NCBI GenBank assembly: GCA_029215795.1 | Contig: JARDYH010000002.1 | Coordinates: 110,668,501-110,732,500, forward strand | Reading direction: 5' to 3' | Length of the DNA: 64,000 nt | From: Anniella stebbinsi | Lineage: Eukaryota; Chordata; Lepidosauria; Squamata; Anniellidae | Part shown: positions 23,308 to 35,200 of the stretch, in pieces | How the letters are laid out: every line of letters begins with the position of its first letter | Position numbering within the stretch: position 1 is the stretch's first letter | Translations under genes and position numbers: made by a program | Notes under the pieces: generated by a model | What the model saw: only the letters and a program-made list of their open reading frames with translations | What the model was told of the DNA's origin: nothing | Database searches by the model: none

Positions 23308-24013
23308 TAGGGGCTTCTTTAGATTAAAGGGAAAATGTGTTTGCTTACTGGCCCTTTGCTTCCTGCTTCACTTCCGCAATTGCAATGAGCTGAATTTAGG
23401 CTGACCAGATAAAATCCAGGTCAGGGCTCATGTAACTTTAACAGTTGTAGAGAAAAGGGAATTTCAGCCAGTGTCATTTGTATGCAATTAATTCCTGGTG
23501 ATATTCCCTCTTCATCACAACAGTTAAAGGTGCAGGCACTATACTAGAGTGACCATATACAAAAGAAGGCAGGGCCCCTGCAACTTTAACTGTTGTGATG
23601 AAGAGGGAATTTCACCAGGAACTAATTGCATACAAACGACACTGGCTGAAATTCCCTTTGCTCTACAACTGTTAAAGTTACATGAGCCCTGACCTGGATT
23701 TTATCTGGTAACCCTAGCTGAATTACACTGGAGAAGAGGGGTGACCATGTGGTCTATACTTGAAAACTTCCCTGTTCATATACTTGAATGGGACTGTGCC
23801 CTCTAGTGGGTGTTTTGTAGCACAACTTCAGCTGCACACAGCAGGAAATCCCAAGATATTTCAGAAGAATTGCAATACTCAAGGTCTTTTTTAAAAAAAG
23901 AATAACCGGGGGAAGGAGCAGGAAAGGCTCACAATATTGTCAAAATGACCCGCGGACTTTCGTGAATAGCCAGTCACGAGTGTGCTACAAATCGTTCATT
24001 TAAAGAAGCCCTA
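23308..24013. mobile_element. Inverted-repeat element, 'TAGGGGCTTCTTTA' family, copy A (host of a MITE)
   Basis: Ends TAGGGGCTTCTTTA and TAAAGAAGCCCTA are inverted repeats. Interior landmarks ('gaccatgtgg', 'cttgaaaacttccc', 'gtgccctctagtggg') are shared with 52340-52563 and 57711-58005. The 320-bp MITE at 23397-23716 is inserted within it, so this element is older. No matching target duplication is left. Without the MITE it is about 380 bp and carries no coding sequence. Confidence 0.6.
23397..23716. mobile_element. 320-bp fold-back hAT-like MITE, copy 3
   Basis: Starts TAGGCTGACCAGATAAAATC and ends 'ctggtaaccCTA'. Perfect 8-bp target duplication GCTGAATT (23389-23396 and 23717-23724). Same palindromic organisation as copy 1. 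Nested in the 23308-24013 element. Confidence 0.88.
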
Positions 24014-26672
24014 GGTCTTGAATGAACACCCAGTTAAACAATACAGCTGTTATACAAGAATCCCTTAATAATGAGGGGGATTCCAAGACTCTTCTAAAAT
24101 GATGCCTATCTAGGAATAGTTTAAAATTCTCAGTAGCATTTGTCAAATGCGCTAACAGGGCAAGTGTGAATTAGGGATGTTGTGGCAGTTCGCCTCAGTC
24201 TATCTCCGATTCTAACTCCCAGAGTTTGGAAGACGCTTCTCACAATGGGGGGAGGGCGTTGAGCCTTACAAGCCCCAAACCTCCTCTCCCAGCTTGGATC
24301 AAAATTTGAGCATTCAGAAGAGGAAGTTCTGTATGCTGAATCCATCTCTGCTGCCCTCCCAGTCCCCTATTCTTTTATGCCCCAGACCCCAACACACTCA
24401 ATCTTCCCTTACTTCTTACCTTGTTGGCAGGCACAGCAGTGATAGTGAGCAACAAAATAAATGCCCCCCTCATCTAGCTCCCTCCCTCCCTGCCATCCAT
24501 CCATTGGACCAGGCTGAGTGACACTGGGTGAGGTGGATTCTGAGAGGTATAGTTCTTTCAGGGTCGGCTCTACCATTAGGTAGAGTGAGGCAGCCGCCTC
24601 AGGCAGCATCTTTTTGGTGTTATGAAAAGGCAGCACATAATTAGCTATTAATCTATTATTGTAGTAGTTTTACTCCCAGGGAAGAAGAGAGAGGCTTGTG
24701 GGATTTTCTGCACATCAGGTGCCAGAATAACTTAGTAAGACTTGGGTACAAAGCACCTTGACTTGTGCAGTAGCGGGGACGGCACCATTTGCTGCTCCAG
24801 GCAGCAAAATGTCCTGGGCTGGCCCTAAAGTCTTTCAAAGTCTCCTGTCTAATGTAGCAGGAACACCATCCTCAGGTGTTCCTGCTATTTCCACAGCATA
24901 TTGTTCTTATGGCTTCCCCATGCTTGTCATTCCACCCAGCCCTCTGTGTCACATGTTCAGTTTCCTCCCCACTCCATACAGAGCCACCACCGTATCACAC
25001 AAAGAAAAATGTCTATGGTGATGCCAGTCAAAGGAGATGGTACTAGTACCAGCTGCCTGCTACCTGGGGGCAATTGCTACTCACCTAGCATTGTACCCCT
25101 GAGTCATCTCTGCACTTGAAAATACATGTGAATGCACACTGGAGAACTAATACGTGAGATTATGTAACAGAATTCTGCTTAGTCATATTGGTGATTAATA
25201 ATTCCTGCCTCTGAACAGAAACGTTAGTTTTATAAGTACATATTTTTGGGCCAAAATAGAAAACTGTTGTCATTCTGCCATTTTTAATGTCTGCCTGCCA
25301 GGACAAATAAATATAATAGAGGAAGAAAATTGTAGAGCTACATCAAAATTAAAAGGGGAGACATGAAACAGGAATCATGCTAAGCCCCAATGCAGCCATA
25401 CACTTACTGGATCACGCCTAGATGTGTTTTGGCAGAAAGGGCAATATCATTCTTGATTTAATTGCTTAAGTGCTATTGTCAGGAAAAGCTCAGGCTGAGT
25501 TAAAAAGCAACTTTTGTTCTCCTTTTTAGTATAGACATTTTATTAGAGATGTGGTGTTTGGCTGTACAGAACTATACTCTGAAGCCAAATATAAAGGATT
25601 CAAATGCCAGTATAGGAATAAGAGTAATTCACTTGATATTTAGGTGGCAGGCAGCCAACACATTCATCTGAGTTAAAAAGTTAAACAAAATTGTAGTAAC
25701 TTGTACACTGTAACTCAGGCTAGATCCACATAAGTGCTTTTTATAACTGTTGGGGCACATTACACATTCTGTGTATCGCTTTTCTAATGTTATTTCCCAC
25801 TTTTTATGCTGTATTATCCAAAATACGGCAACAGATGTCATTGTGTGTACAGAGAGGTATAAGTGGGCAAGGGGGATATAGCATCACCATGATTGGATCG
25901 TAGCGATTTGACACATGAGGTAGATCTGGCCCTCAGGCAAGTTGATGGACAAGAGCAGGCAGAAAGAAAATGCACCTTGGGTGCTGGAGTGCAGTAAGAG
26001 GAAAGCAACCGATCAGGAGCAATCAGAGAAGAAATCAATAATAGATGCAAAATTGGATTCATTAGGCTGACAGGGAACCCTAAGGTAAACCCTTCAAGTT
26101 TGTATTTATTTTAAAATATATACGAATATGTGTTGAAATGTGGTACAGAAAATACAGAAATGATATATGCCTGAGTATTTGTTTGTTCCTTTTATGCTCC
26201 ACCCATCTTCGAAGGAGCTCAAGACAGCAGAGCTGAAATTTGGTATATGGAAAGCTCTCCTTTCCCCAGCAGCAAACAAAAAAAAGGGTAATCACAGAAA
26301 CAAGAGTCAATTATTATTTTTATCTTTGTATCTCTCTCTTCCTCCAAAGTGTGCAGGGCAGGATCAGTGCCGGAACAAATTCTCCTGCTGCTTGAACCAG
26401 TGAGCAAAGATGCACCAAAAAACCCCACCCATTGCCACCCCCTTCTGAGATTCTCAGAGTGAGCTAGAGGGAGGTTGGCTACTATGCAGAGTCCCACTGC
26501 CACCACAGGAGGGTGGGGCTCCGTGGAGCTGCCACCCACCAGGCGGTGCTACAGTGGGTGCTCCGAGCGGGCAGCAGCTCTGGAGAGCCCTGCTCTTCCA
26601 GTGAGACAAATGCCACAGTAGGAGAGTGAGGGGCAGGTTCTCTCAGGAGCACCCAGGAGTAGGAGGCACTCC
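24014..26672. other. Anonymous DNA, no gene seen
   Basis: About 2.7 kb without a recognised gene. A low-copy repeat around 24545-24820 ('gccgcctcaggcagcat' and 'ctgggctggccc') resembles 37415-37480 and, inverted, 27060-27115. It looks like an old dispersed element without clear ends. ORFs here have no domain-like features. Confidence 0.45.
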
Positions 26673-27032
26673 TAGGCCCCCTCCACAAGGATGCGCTTTT
26701 GCGCCCGGTTCCGCGATTATGCGCATTATCATGGAGGCGCTTTTACTCCTAATCCCTCTGCACCGGAGGCGGCGAGAGGCGGCGAAGCGCATTAATTCAT
26801 GTCCAAAAAGCGCTTTACAAGCAGTTAATGCGCGTAATCGCTTGTTCACACCGCGAAAATGCGCTTTAACGGCCGGAGCAAAATAAAAGTCGCTATTTAA
26901 CGCGCGTTCGAAAATGCGCATTATCGGGGAGATAACGTGCCTGTACGCCCGTTTTGCGCTCCGTGCTTGTGGAGGTAAATTTTTTAATGAGCCTTCAAGG
27001 CTCATTAAACGTCTCGTGTGGAGGAGGCCCTA
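26673..27032. mobile_element. CpG-rich inverted-repeat element
   Basis: The left end TAGGCCCCCTCCACA and the inverted right end TAGGGCCTCCTCCACA match closely. The interior is unusually rich in CpG for this region, with many 'tgcgcattat' and 'aatgcgc' words in both orientations and an inner palindrome 'aatgagccttcaaggctcat'. The flanks (GGCACTCC and GTGGGAGA) do not match as an 8-bp duplication, so the superfamily is uncertain. The overlapping ORFs of 86 and 120 codons on opposite strands are not supported as genes. Confidence 0.6.
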
Positions 27033-28380
27033 GTGGGAGAAGGGGAGCATGCAATTTGCCATTTGCCCCATGCCACTGCCTGAGGCAGCGTCCGGTTTCC
27101 TGGTCCATCAGGCAAGCACACATTCTGGTAAACTGACACGGGACACTCAAATCAGTGAGACTTCTTTATTGCAGGAAATTTCACAAGAAAAGCTTAATGG
27201 TTAAATGCTTCAGAAATCATATAGCTGATGGTCAGTAGCTATAGACTCCAAGAAATTCCAGAACAGTCAAAACTAATCGCTACTATTGTGACTGAGATCC
27301 CCATCAACGTGGTTTCCCCGTTGCCATCTCCGTGGTTCCAAACACAAGGGAAGAGTCAATCCATACATGGGTTCCAAATCCGGACAAGGAAGATGAAGGA
27401 TTCCTGGCAAGCAGGGGATTCACCCTGCCTCATGAGATGATTGTCCGCGGTTAGGCTATGGCAATCATGTGAACAGGCACAACATGTTCCTATGCATCAG
27501 TACAAGATTTTCCAGGAGTTTATTTTCCCAGCATCAAGGACAAACATTTAATCTCAAAGTCACCAATCCAGTTCTAAACAGTTTTCATCCCCGCCAGGAG
27601 CAAGTCTGTTGTAAAGTTAATTGATCTTAATTGTGCATTCAAGACCAAGCCAGCACAATATGCTTTGCATAACAGGGATGGCTCTGAACACTATATTGTT
27701 GCTGGGAATGTTTTCCTCCAGCTACTCCAAGGAGTGCAATTAAACTCAGACAGAACAGGGAAGTCTGAGGGCATTGGCAGATGACACCATTGTTCCTGCT
27801 AATCAGAACATCCCAGCTCTTCAGCCCTGTGAGCCCTGACTCCATTACACAAATGATTGTAGCTGTACACTATTCTCCTAAACATACTTACTAGGAAGTA
27901 AGTCTAATTCCATTCAGTAGGATTTTCCCACAGCAAACATGCTTTGGATCGTGTTTGATTGGTTTTTTTGTACATCTGCTAGGAAAGTTTGATATGGAAT
28001 ATTTTGCTGCAGTTAATTTCAGGAGTATGAAACAGGTCCCTTCTAGCTCTTATGCTCCTTTGGCTTGACCGTCATGCATTATTATAAAGATAATTATCAA
28101 CAGTGACTAATTATTTTGGATACCTCAACTGAGGCTCTTGGAAGGGAGCCTCACATTTTCAGAATGAAAATAAACATAATTCTTTCTGGATGTCAATAAT
28201 TGATGTCTAAAGGTAGTGAGCAGAATATCCAAAAGTGACAGGGTTTCCAGCTGACCGGGGGGTGGGGGGACAGACTGGCCTGCTCCTGTGGCTTTAACAG
28301 CAGTTTAGTGAGCAGGAATTAGCCCGTAAAGCCTTTCAGCACATGGAGATCAGGACACTGTTGCTGTTAGAAGCAAAACA
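27033..28380. other. Anonymous DNA with a short squamate repeat at 27882-27946
   Basis: No gene. The segment near 27882-27946 ('catacttactaggaagtaag' and 'ccattcagtaggatt') is a diverged copy of the repeat at 5960 and 20812. Confidence 0.4.
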
Positions 28381-28439
28381 TACAGGGTGAGTTTACAAAA
28401 AAGTTATAGCACTAAAAATGAATGAGGACAACTCAATGG

Positions 28440-29195
28440 ATATTTTAGTCCAGTAAGCAGCTGCTGTGAAAAAGGCAAATTCCATCTTGGGCATCATTCA
28501 AGCAGTAATTGAAAATAAAACTGCCAAGGTCATATTAATCTTATACAAATCTATGGTAAGACCACACTTGGAAAACTGTGTACAGTTTTGGTCCCTCAAA
28601 AAGGTTATTATGAAGCTAGAAGAGGATAATATCAAAATGATCAAGGGGCTGCAGTAACTCCCCTATGAAAAGTTACAATTCCTGGGACAGTTTAGTTTAG
28701 AAAAATGAGTGGGAATTGGGAGACAAACAAAACATGATAGAGGTGTACAAATGATGTGTGGTGTGGAGAAAATGGATAGGGAAAGCTTTTTCCACTAACT
28801 CTCTCCGTTAATACTGGAACCTAATGGGGCCATCCCATGAAGCGGAATAGTTGGAGGTTCAGGGCAGATAAAAGGAAGTCCTTCTTCACACAGCACATAG
28901 TTCAAACTATGAAATTCACTAACTGCAAGATGAAGTGATGGCCACCAACTTGGATAATTTTAAAAGGAGATTAGGCAAATTTGTGAAGGGTAAGGTCATG
29001 ATGGCTATATATTACCTCTAGTATCCGAGGCGTTATGACTCTGAATACCAGTTGCTGGAAGCACAAACAGGAGGGTGCCATTGCAATCATGTCCTACTCA
29101 TGGGCTTCCTCTAGGCAGCTGTTTGGCCACTGTGTGAACAGAATACTAGACTAGGTGGACCCTTGGTCTGATCCAGCAGGGCCCTTCCTATGTTC
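28440..29195 (+). mobile_element. CR1 LINE 3' portion
   Basis: The start encodes the end of a CR1-type reverse transcriptase: the frame at 28466-28657 reads KANSILGIIQAVIENKTAKV and later MVRPHLENCVQFWS, which matches the conserved CR1 C-terminal region (KA..LG...., ..VRPHLE.CVQ.W). It is followed by typical CR1 3' sequence ('gatggccaccaacttgg', 'ggtggacccttggtctgatc'). There is no active core and the frame is broken. 5'-truncated. Confidence 0.8.
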
Positions 29196-29420
29196 TCAAC
29201 ATGTGCACTGTATGCTAGGCCCATTGTAGGCAAGGATTCAAAATACAATTGCAGAAGCATATATTTCTCCTTTTTCCTGGTTACAACATGAAATCCTTCT
29301 TGTTTCAGTATAGCCGCCTGCCTGAGTGCTGCTGTAACAGAATCGTAACCTTTCTGGTAGGAGGGGGGATATTATTACACCTGAGTTTCTTTTCTGTGAA
29401 ATGGGAATAATAGTGTCCTA

Positions 29421-29611
29421 TGGCCCTGGAGATGATAGAGCACATGCCTGGCATGCAGAAGGTTCCTGGTTCATTCCCTGGCTTCTCTAGGTAGGGCAAG
29501 GAAAGAATCTTCACTGAAACCCTGGAGAGCCATTGCTGCCAGTCAGTGTTAACAGTACTGGATTAGATGGACCAATGACCTGATTCAGTATAAGGAAGCT
29601 TCCTATGTTCC
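29421..29611 (+). mobile_element. tRNA-derived SINE
   Basis: The tRNA-like head has 'gatagagcacatgcctggca' and a box-B-like 'ggttcattccc'. The body ends 'aaggaagcttcctatgttcc'. Same family as 19803-19975 and 45301-45490. Confidence 0.75.
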
Positions 29612-29828
29612 AGTGTTCACATAAAGTCCACATAAAGTCAACCAGAGCAAGTTTATAGTTAGAGAGCCGATCTACACTCTAGCTTTGTAACATTTCATAA
29701 GGGTTACGAGAACTCTTTGGGCCACATGACGCACTCCCTTGAACAATGTATGCCCGAGGTTTTTTAAAACTCACTTCAGCTATATACAGCGGTTTTTACT
29801 TTTAATAAATTGTTTTAAGTAAAATAAT

Positions 29829-30057
29829 GGCTGAATTCAGACGACACAATAGGCAACTGTGGGGGGTGAGGGAACAATCATCAGTTGTATTGACTATCGT
29901 GTCATCCGAATGCTGCCATTGTCAACTCAGTGCTGATCCTAATCCACACCACAGTTGATTATTTATCACCATGTTGTGTGGGGAGTACCCCCTAGATGAA
30001 CAACTGTAAAGTTGATTATTACCCCACCATTGATTATCGTGTTGTCCGAATTCAGCC
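29829..30057. mobile_element. 229-bp MITE with GGCTGAATTCAGAC ends
   Basis: The left end GGCTGAATTCAGACGACAC is mirrored by 'gtgttgtccgaattcagcc' on the right, an inverted repeat of about 19 bp with a few mismatches. It is flanked by a 3-bp direct repeat AAT (29826-29828 and 30058-30060). The 3-bp duplication separates it from the hAT-like elements. No coding capacity. Confidence 0.75.
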
Positions 30058-30154
30058 AATGTGTCCTTCCTTACCGTTTGTGATTCGTGGGGGCAGTGCT
30101 TTGTTTACCGGCACCCAAATGCTTAGCAGTTGATTGGTGGGGAAGAAAGAGGGG

Positions 30155-30310
30155 CTAAGGAGGAAGTGGGCGAGTGAACTACAGCACCCACAATGCTTAG
30201 CCCTATATTCATTGAAAGCTAGGGTATGAAAGGAGAACTAAGGAGGAAGTGGGCAACTGAACTACAGCGCCCACAATGCTTTGCCCTAAACTCATTGTAA
30301 AAACGAAACA
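30155..30310 (+). repeat. Two-copy tandem duplication, 83-bp period
   Basis: 'ctaaggaggaagtgggc' followed by 'gaactacagc.cccacaatgct' and 'ccct....tcattg' occurs at 30155 and again at 30238, with several substitutions between the copies. Confidence 0.75.
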
Positions 30311-30428
30311 GAAAGAGACGGACAGAACACTGTGAGACTGCACACACCGCTTTGAAGACTGAATAATTTTCCTCCTGTAACGTGAGTACTCCTTAATGTG
30401 GCCTAAGACGTTTTAGAACGCACCTATT

Positions 30429-31023
30429 GGGGGCATGGCCTAGCAGGACATGGGATAAGTCGCAAATCCTTCATCCTCCGAAAGAAGCAGTGAATTAACT
30501 GTAAATTCCCTATCCTAAAAGAGCAGTTTGTTACATACAAGTCTGCTATGGAGAGGGGAAAGCTTGCTAAAGAGACTGCAGCTGGAAGAAGATTTATGGC
30601 TTTATAACCGGCAAGACTGAGGGAGGTGACGGACCGGCAGCTTTGAAGTACGGTGAAGGTAAATAAAGGACGTATATACGATTGCTGGCTGATTGAATAG
30701 ACTGTAGAGAGAACAGAACGATTGCTAACACTTAGAAAAGAGACTTTTAAGCTTTGGAAAGTTTTAAGCTTTTAAGCGTTGAAAGATTGTTGGCTGTATA
30801 ACTGTTCCGCTGGGAGGAGGGGCTAACTCTGCCCGACGAGAATCGAAACTAAACTCGTCAGCCTTGGCAATTAAAAGAACAATTAAAAGATTATAAGTGA
30901 TTAAAAGGCTGTCCGGGAGACAGAGAAGCCAGAGGGAGTGATTGAGGTGAAGAGAAAGAGACTTTGATCCCTGGCTAGAAGTGGCTGTGTCCTTATCGGA
31001 TAGGCTCGAAGGGTGCACGATTT
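30429..31023 (+). promoter_or_regulatory. L1 5' UTR, presumed internal promoter region
   Basis: About 595 bp between the 5' target duplication and the first ATG of ORF1. In L1 elements this region holds an internal promoter that starts transcription at the first base. No individual factor site is claimed here. It begins with a G run (GGGGGCATGGCC). Confidence 0.6.
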
Positions 31024-32037
31024 ATGAGCAAGAAGAAAATAACTTCTTGGAATAGACCCAAGGGTGATCGTCCGTCCGATAGGAGCTACAGGCTAGTCCG
31101 TACTGACAAAATGTCAGATCCTGAAAAGACAAAGAAGCAATCTCCTAGTCATGCCGGAAATGCCAGTGCTAAGACTGGAACTAAGCCAGGTGCAATTCCT
31201 AAAACAACCACAGGGAGGCAAGCTGACCCAACAGATGAGCTGATTCAGAATATCCAAAAGATGCTGGATGTAGCTATATTAAAGCAGGATGGAAATATTC
31301 AGCAGGCTTTATTGAAGCAAGAAGAACGATTGGCTAAAAGGATTACCGAGTCACAACAGCAACTCTTGGCAGGCCTTCAAAAGGTGGAGAAAGAGGTTGG
31401 AGCTTTGCAGGAAGAAACTGGAGAACTGAAGGTTTTATATAAGAAGCAAGAGGAACAGCTAACGCAACAGGATTTACGGCTTATAGCGATGGAAGACAGG
31501 GACCGCAGAGCGAATATACGCATAAGGTCTTTTGGGGAGCAGCAAGGGGAGACCCTTAATAGTATAAGAGAATTAATCTTGGCATGGGTCAAACAGTTAG
31601 TACCACAGGAAGATTGGAAAATGGAAGATATTGAGCGGGCCCATAGGGTGGGATTTGGAAAGACAAGAGAGTACCCAAGAGACATTATTGTGAAATTTGC
31701 TAATTACTACAAAAAAGAAAAATTAATGCAAGCAGTTAGAAGTCAAGGTCAACCAACGCTTCAAGCAACATCAATTCAGGTTTTCCAGGATCTGTGCCCC
31801 CAGACGGTGCAGTGGAGGAAGAGCGTTAGAATCTGCACAGCGGCATTGAAGATGAAATCGATCTCCTACAATTGGGGATATCCAGTTTTCTTGAGATTTA
31901 AGTGGAACGGGAAGCAGCAAAGAATAACATCCTGTGAGCAAGGAATCGAGCTATTGGAGAAGCTGGGCATAATGGATGCCACATTGGCTGGAGAAGAGAA
32001 GCAAGAAGAAGGCGCGGCAGGAGGGAGTAATGAATAG
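31024..32037 (+). CDS. L1 ORF1 protein (nucleic-acid-binding chaperone)
   Basis: The 337-codon frame is uninterrupted. L1 ORF1 proteins form trimers, coat the L1 RNA and act as nucleic-acid chaperones in the cytoplasmic ribonucleoprotein. The first 70 residues are basic and low in order. Residues of about 75-155 form a Gln/Glu/Leu-rich coiled coil with heptad spacing. The RRM-like domain begins at about D160 (DRRANIRIRSF) and continues through 'LVPQEDWKMEDIERAHRVG'. The C-terminal domain includes PRDIIVKFANYYKKEKL. This order (coiled coil, RRM, CTD) is the L1 type. A second ATG at 31111 (MSDPEKTKKQ) is an alternative start; the first ATG was kept because the frame is open and basic from there. 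The length matches vertebrate L1 ORF1 (about 340 residues). Confidence 0.9.
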   Translation: MSKKKITSWNRPKGDRPSDRSYRLVRTDKMSDPEKTKKQSPSHAGNASAKTGTKPGAIPKTTTGRQADPTDELIQNIQKMLDVAILKQDGNIQQALLKQEERLAKRITESQQQLLAGLQKVEKEVGALQEETGELKVLYKKQEEQLTQQDLRLIAMEDRDRRANIRIRSFGEQQGETLNSIRELILAWVKQLVPQEDWKMEDIERAHRVGFGKTREYPRDIIVKFANYYKKEKLMQAVRSQGQPTLQATSIQVFQDLCPQTVQWRKSVRICTAALKMKSISYNWGYPVFLRFKWNGKQQRITSCEQGIELLEKLGIMDATLAGEEKQEEGAAGGSNE

Positions 32038-32283
32038 ACTTTAATAAATATTGTAAGAGGGATAGGGAGAAGAAGAGATATGGAGGGGAGGGTAGACGTT
32101 ATTCCGGAATGTTGGGCCGAGTTTCCCCCCCCCTAAGAGTTCTAAGAAGATTGGGACCAATGCCCAGGAAGCTGGTGAGGAGGGGGGTGAAATTGGGGGT
32201 GAATGTGGGGGGGAGGGTTAGGGAGGGGGGGGAATGGGTTACACAGAGGGAGACTGACTTAAAGACTTGTGTGAAAGAAAGAG
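32038..32283 (+). other. L1 inter-ORF spacer with G-rich run
   Basis: Spacer of 246 bp between the ORF1 stop and the ORF2 ATG. 32174-32236 has repeated G runs on the sense strand (ggggg, ggggggg, gggggggg) separated by short loops, the arrangement that can form G-quadruplexes. Small ORFs in it are not supported. Confidence 0.6.
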
Positions 32284-35200
32284 ATGGAAAATAAACTTAG
32301 ATTGGCAACATTGAATGTTAAAGGGCTAGGAACAGTAATTAAAAGAAAGAGGATTGAAATGTTATTAAAGAAAAAAAAATAGATGTAATTTTTTTGCAGG
32401 AAACTCATCAGGCCAAAGATGGAGTTAATGAGCTTCGAATGAGGGAGGTGGGCGTTTATGAGAAGGCATATGGAACTTCGAAATCGAGAGGGGTGGCAAT
32501 AATAATTTCAAAGATATGTGGTATAACTATTCAAAGTGTAAAGAAAGATAAAAATGGAAGGTTTCTTATTATGTTCTGCAAGTTGGGAGAAGAGGAATAT
32601 GTATTGGTGAATGTTTATGCTCCAAATGGGAAACAAATGGATTTTATTGATGAAGTATTTAACGTGTTGGGAGAAGTGGGTAAAAAGCACATTGTGATGG
32701 CAGGTGACTTTAATATGGTACTAGATATAGGGAAAGATAGGGATAACATATTAAAAGATATTAAGAGGGTGGGGAAGACAGAGTTAAGTAAATTAATGGA
32801 AGGGAAAGAATTAATGGATGTGTGGAGAGTTTTAAGAGGGGAAGAAAGGAAATATACCTTCTACTCACAGAGATTTAAGAGTTATTCAAGGATAGATTAC
32901 ATTTTTGTATCAAAAAATATGTTACCCAAAATTATAGATTGTGATATTGGAGTTATTAAGGTTACTGACCACGCGTTAATGACAATGGACATGGAAATCA
33001 AGAAAGACTATAGACAAGCGAAGAGATGGAGATTGGATGTAAGGTTGTTGAATAAAAAATATATAATGGAGAAAATAAAGAAAGAACTGCAGGAAATGTG
33101 GGAGATCAATGAAAAAGAGAATAACCGGCAGGACATATTATGGGATACAATGAAAGCTGTGGTAAGAGGGATTTGTATTAGGGAAAGTTGTACATTAAAA
33201 AAACAACAGGAAGCTCAAAATAAAAAGATTGAAGAGGAGGTAAGGAGTTTGGAAGATAAGTTAAAGGAGACAAAAGATAAACGCCTAATTGCCCAAATTC
33301 AAGCTAAGAAAAAGGAATTAGAGAAAGAAGAATTAGAACAAGTTCAAAAAAATTTGCTGTATTTAAAAAGAGATTTTTTTGAATATAGCAACAGGAATTC
33401 TAAGATGCTGGCCAGATCCACACAGTTGGAAAAGGCTAAGAATATGATAGGGACAATAAAAGACAAGTCAGGGAATAGTTGTAATTTAATGAAAGATAAA
33501 TTAAATATATTTAAGGATTTTTATAGTGAATTATATACATCAGGATCGGGACCGCAAGATAAGGTATTGGAATATGTAGAGAGGAATTGGAAAATAAAAT
33601 TGCAGAAGCAGGATAGGGATTATATGGAAGGTTTAGTTACTGAAAAAGAGATAGAGGGAGTTATTGATAAACTGAAAGGAGGAAAATCACCGGGGATGGA
33701 TGGATTGGGGTCGGAGTATTATAAGCTTTTTAAAGAAATTTTAATACCAAGATTAAAGAAATTATTTAATACTATAATAGAAGGGGGGAAGACTCCGCCA
33801 TCATGGGATCATTCCCTGATTATATTAATTCCGAAACCAGGTAAGGACTTAACGGATCCCGCATCATACAGACCAATTTCCTTAATAAATCAAGATTCAA
33901 AGATTTTTACAGCAATAATGGCAAAAAGAATGGCCACATTTATTTGTAAATATATTAAAAAAGATCAGTGTGGATTTATTCCGGGTAGGCAAATGTCTAA
34001 TTTAATGGGAAGAGTATTAAATATAATTAGTATTATAAAAAAAAGGAATTTAAAAGCAGGCTTGCTAGCATTGGATATATTCAAAGCCTTTGATTGTGTG
34101 GAATGGCCAGCACTCAAAACAATATTAAAAACATTTGGGTTTGGAGATAAATTTATGGGAGTAATGGATAAGTTGTATAAAAACAATAAAGCGGAAATAA
34201 TGATTAATGATGGGTTAACACAACAGATAACACTAGCCCGAGGAACTAGGCAGGGATGTCCTCTTTCACCGATCTTATTTGCAATAGTAATAGAAATTTT
34301 GGCAAATGTAATAAGGGAAGATGAAAGAGTGAAGGGGATAGGAAGAAAGGAGAAGATTAAAATGAATATGTTTGCGGACGATACTTTATTGACAGTAGAA
34401 GATCCCTTAGGGAGTGCAGAGGTGATTAAGAAACATTTAAGAGAATTTGGAGAAATTACGGGATTAAAAGTAAATTGGGGGAAGTCAGAAATGATGTTAT
34501 TTAATTATAATAAGGAAGAGCTGGAAGAAGGTAAGGTTAAGTTGGGTCTTAGACTTAAAAATATAGTACGATACTTAGGGATTAATATTGATAGAGATTT
34601 AGAAAGGCTAGAGGAACTTAACTTGGTAGCTTTAAAAAAACAAGTAGGGGAGAAATTAGAAGTATATAAGAAATTAAAACATTCTTGGTTTGGTAGAATA
34701 GCAATTATTAAAATGAAGATTTTACCTAAGATTAATTTTTTGTTTAGAATGTTACCAATTAAAATATCAGATGTAGAGTTGAAAAGTTGGCAAAATATAA
34801 TTAACGCATATTGTAATGGGGATAAGAAAGCTAGGATTAATAAAGGGTTATGGTATAAGGCTCAAAAGAAGGGAGGTTTAGGACTTCCAAATATTAAGTA
34901 TTATTATATAGCTAATCAGCTAAGACATGTTATAAGCTGTATTCTAGGGGAGGAAGATTTGGAGTGGTTGGAGACGCAAACTGGGGAAATAGATTATAAA
35001 TTGAAAAATATTGTTTTTAAAAAAATTCAAAAGAGAGAATTAAAGGGACTGGACAACCCTTTGTTGGTAAATATAGTGGAGATCTGGGAGAAATTTAGGG
35101 GGAAGTTGATACCAGGAGATTCACCACTTGCCCCGGTGGTAGTAGTGGAGAATTTCCCAAGAGTGTTAAAAGTGGAGATTGAAGCGAGATTGAAAGATAA

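Noticed and set aside
26643..27005. 120-codon minus-strand ORF
   Set aside because: Lies inside the CpG-rich inverted-repeat element and overlaps an ORF on the other strand; no domain.
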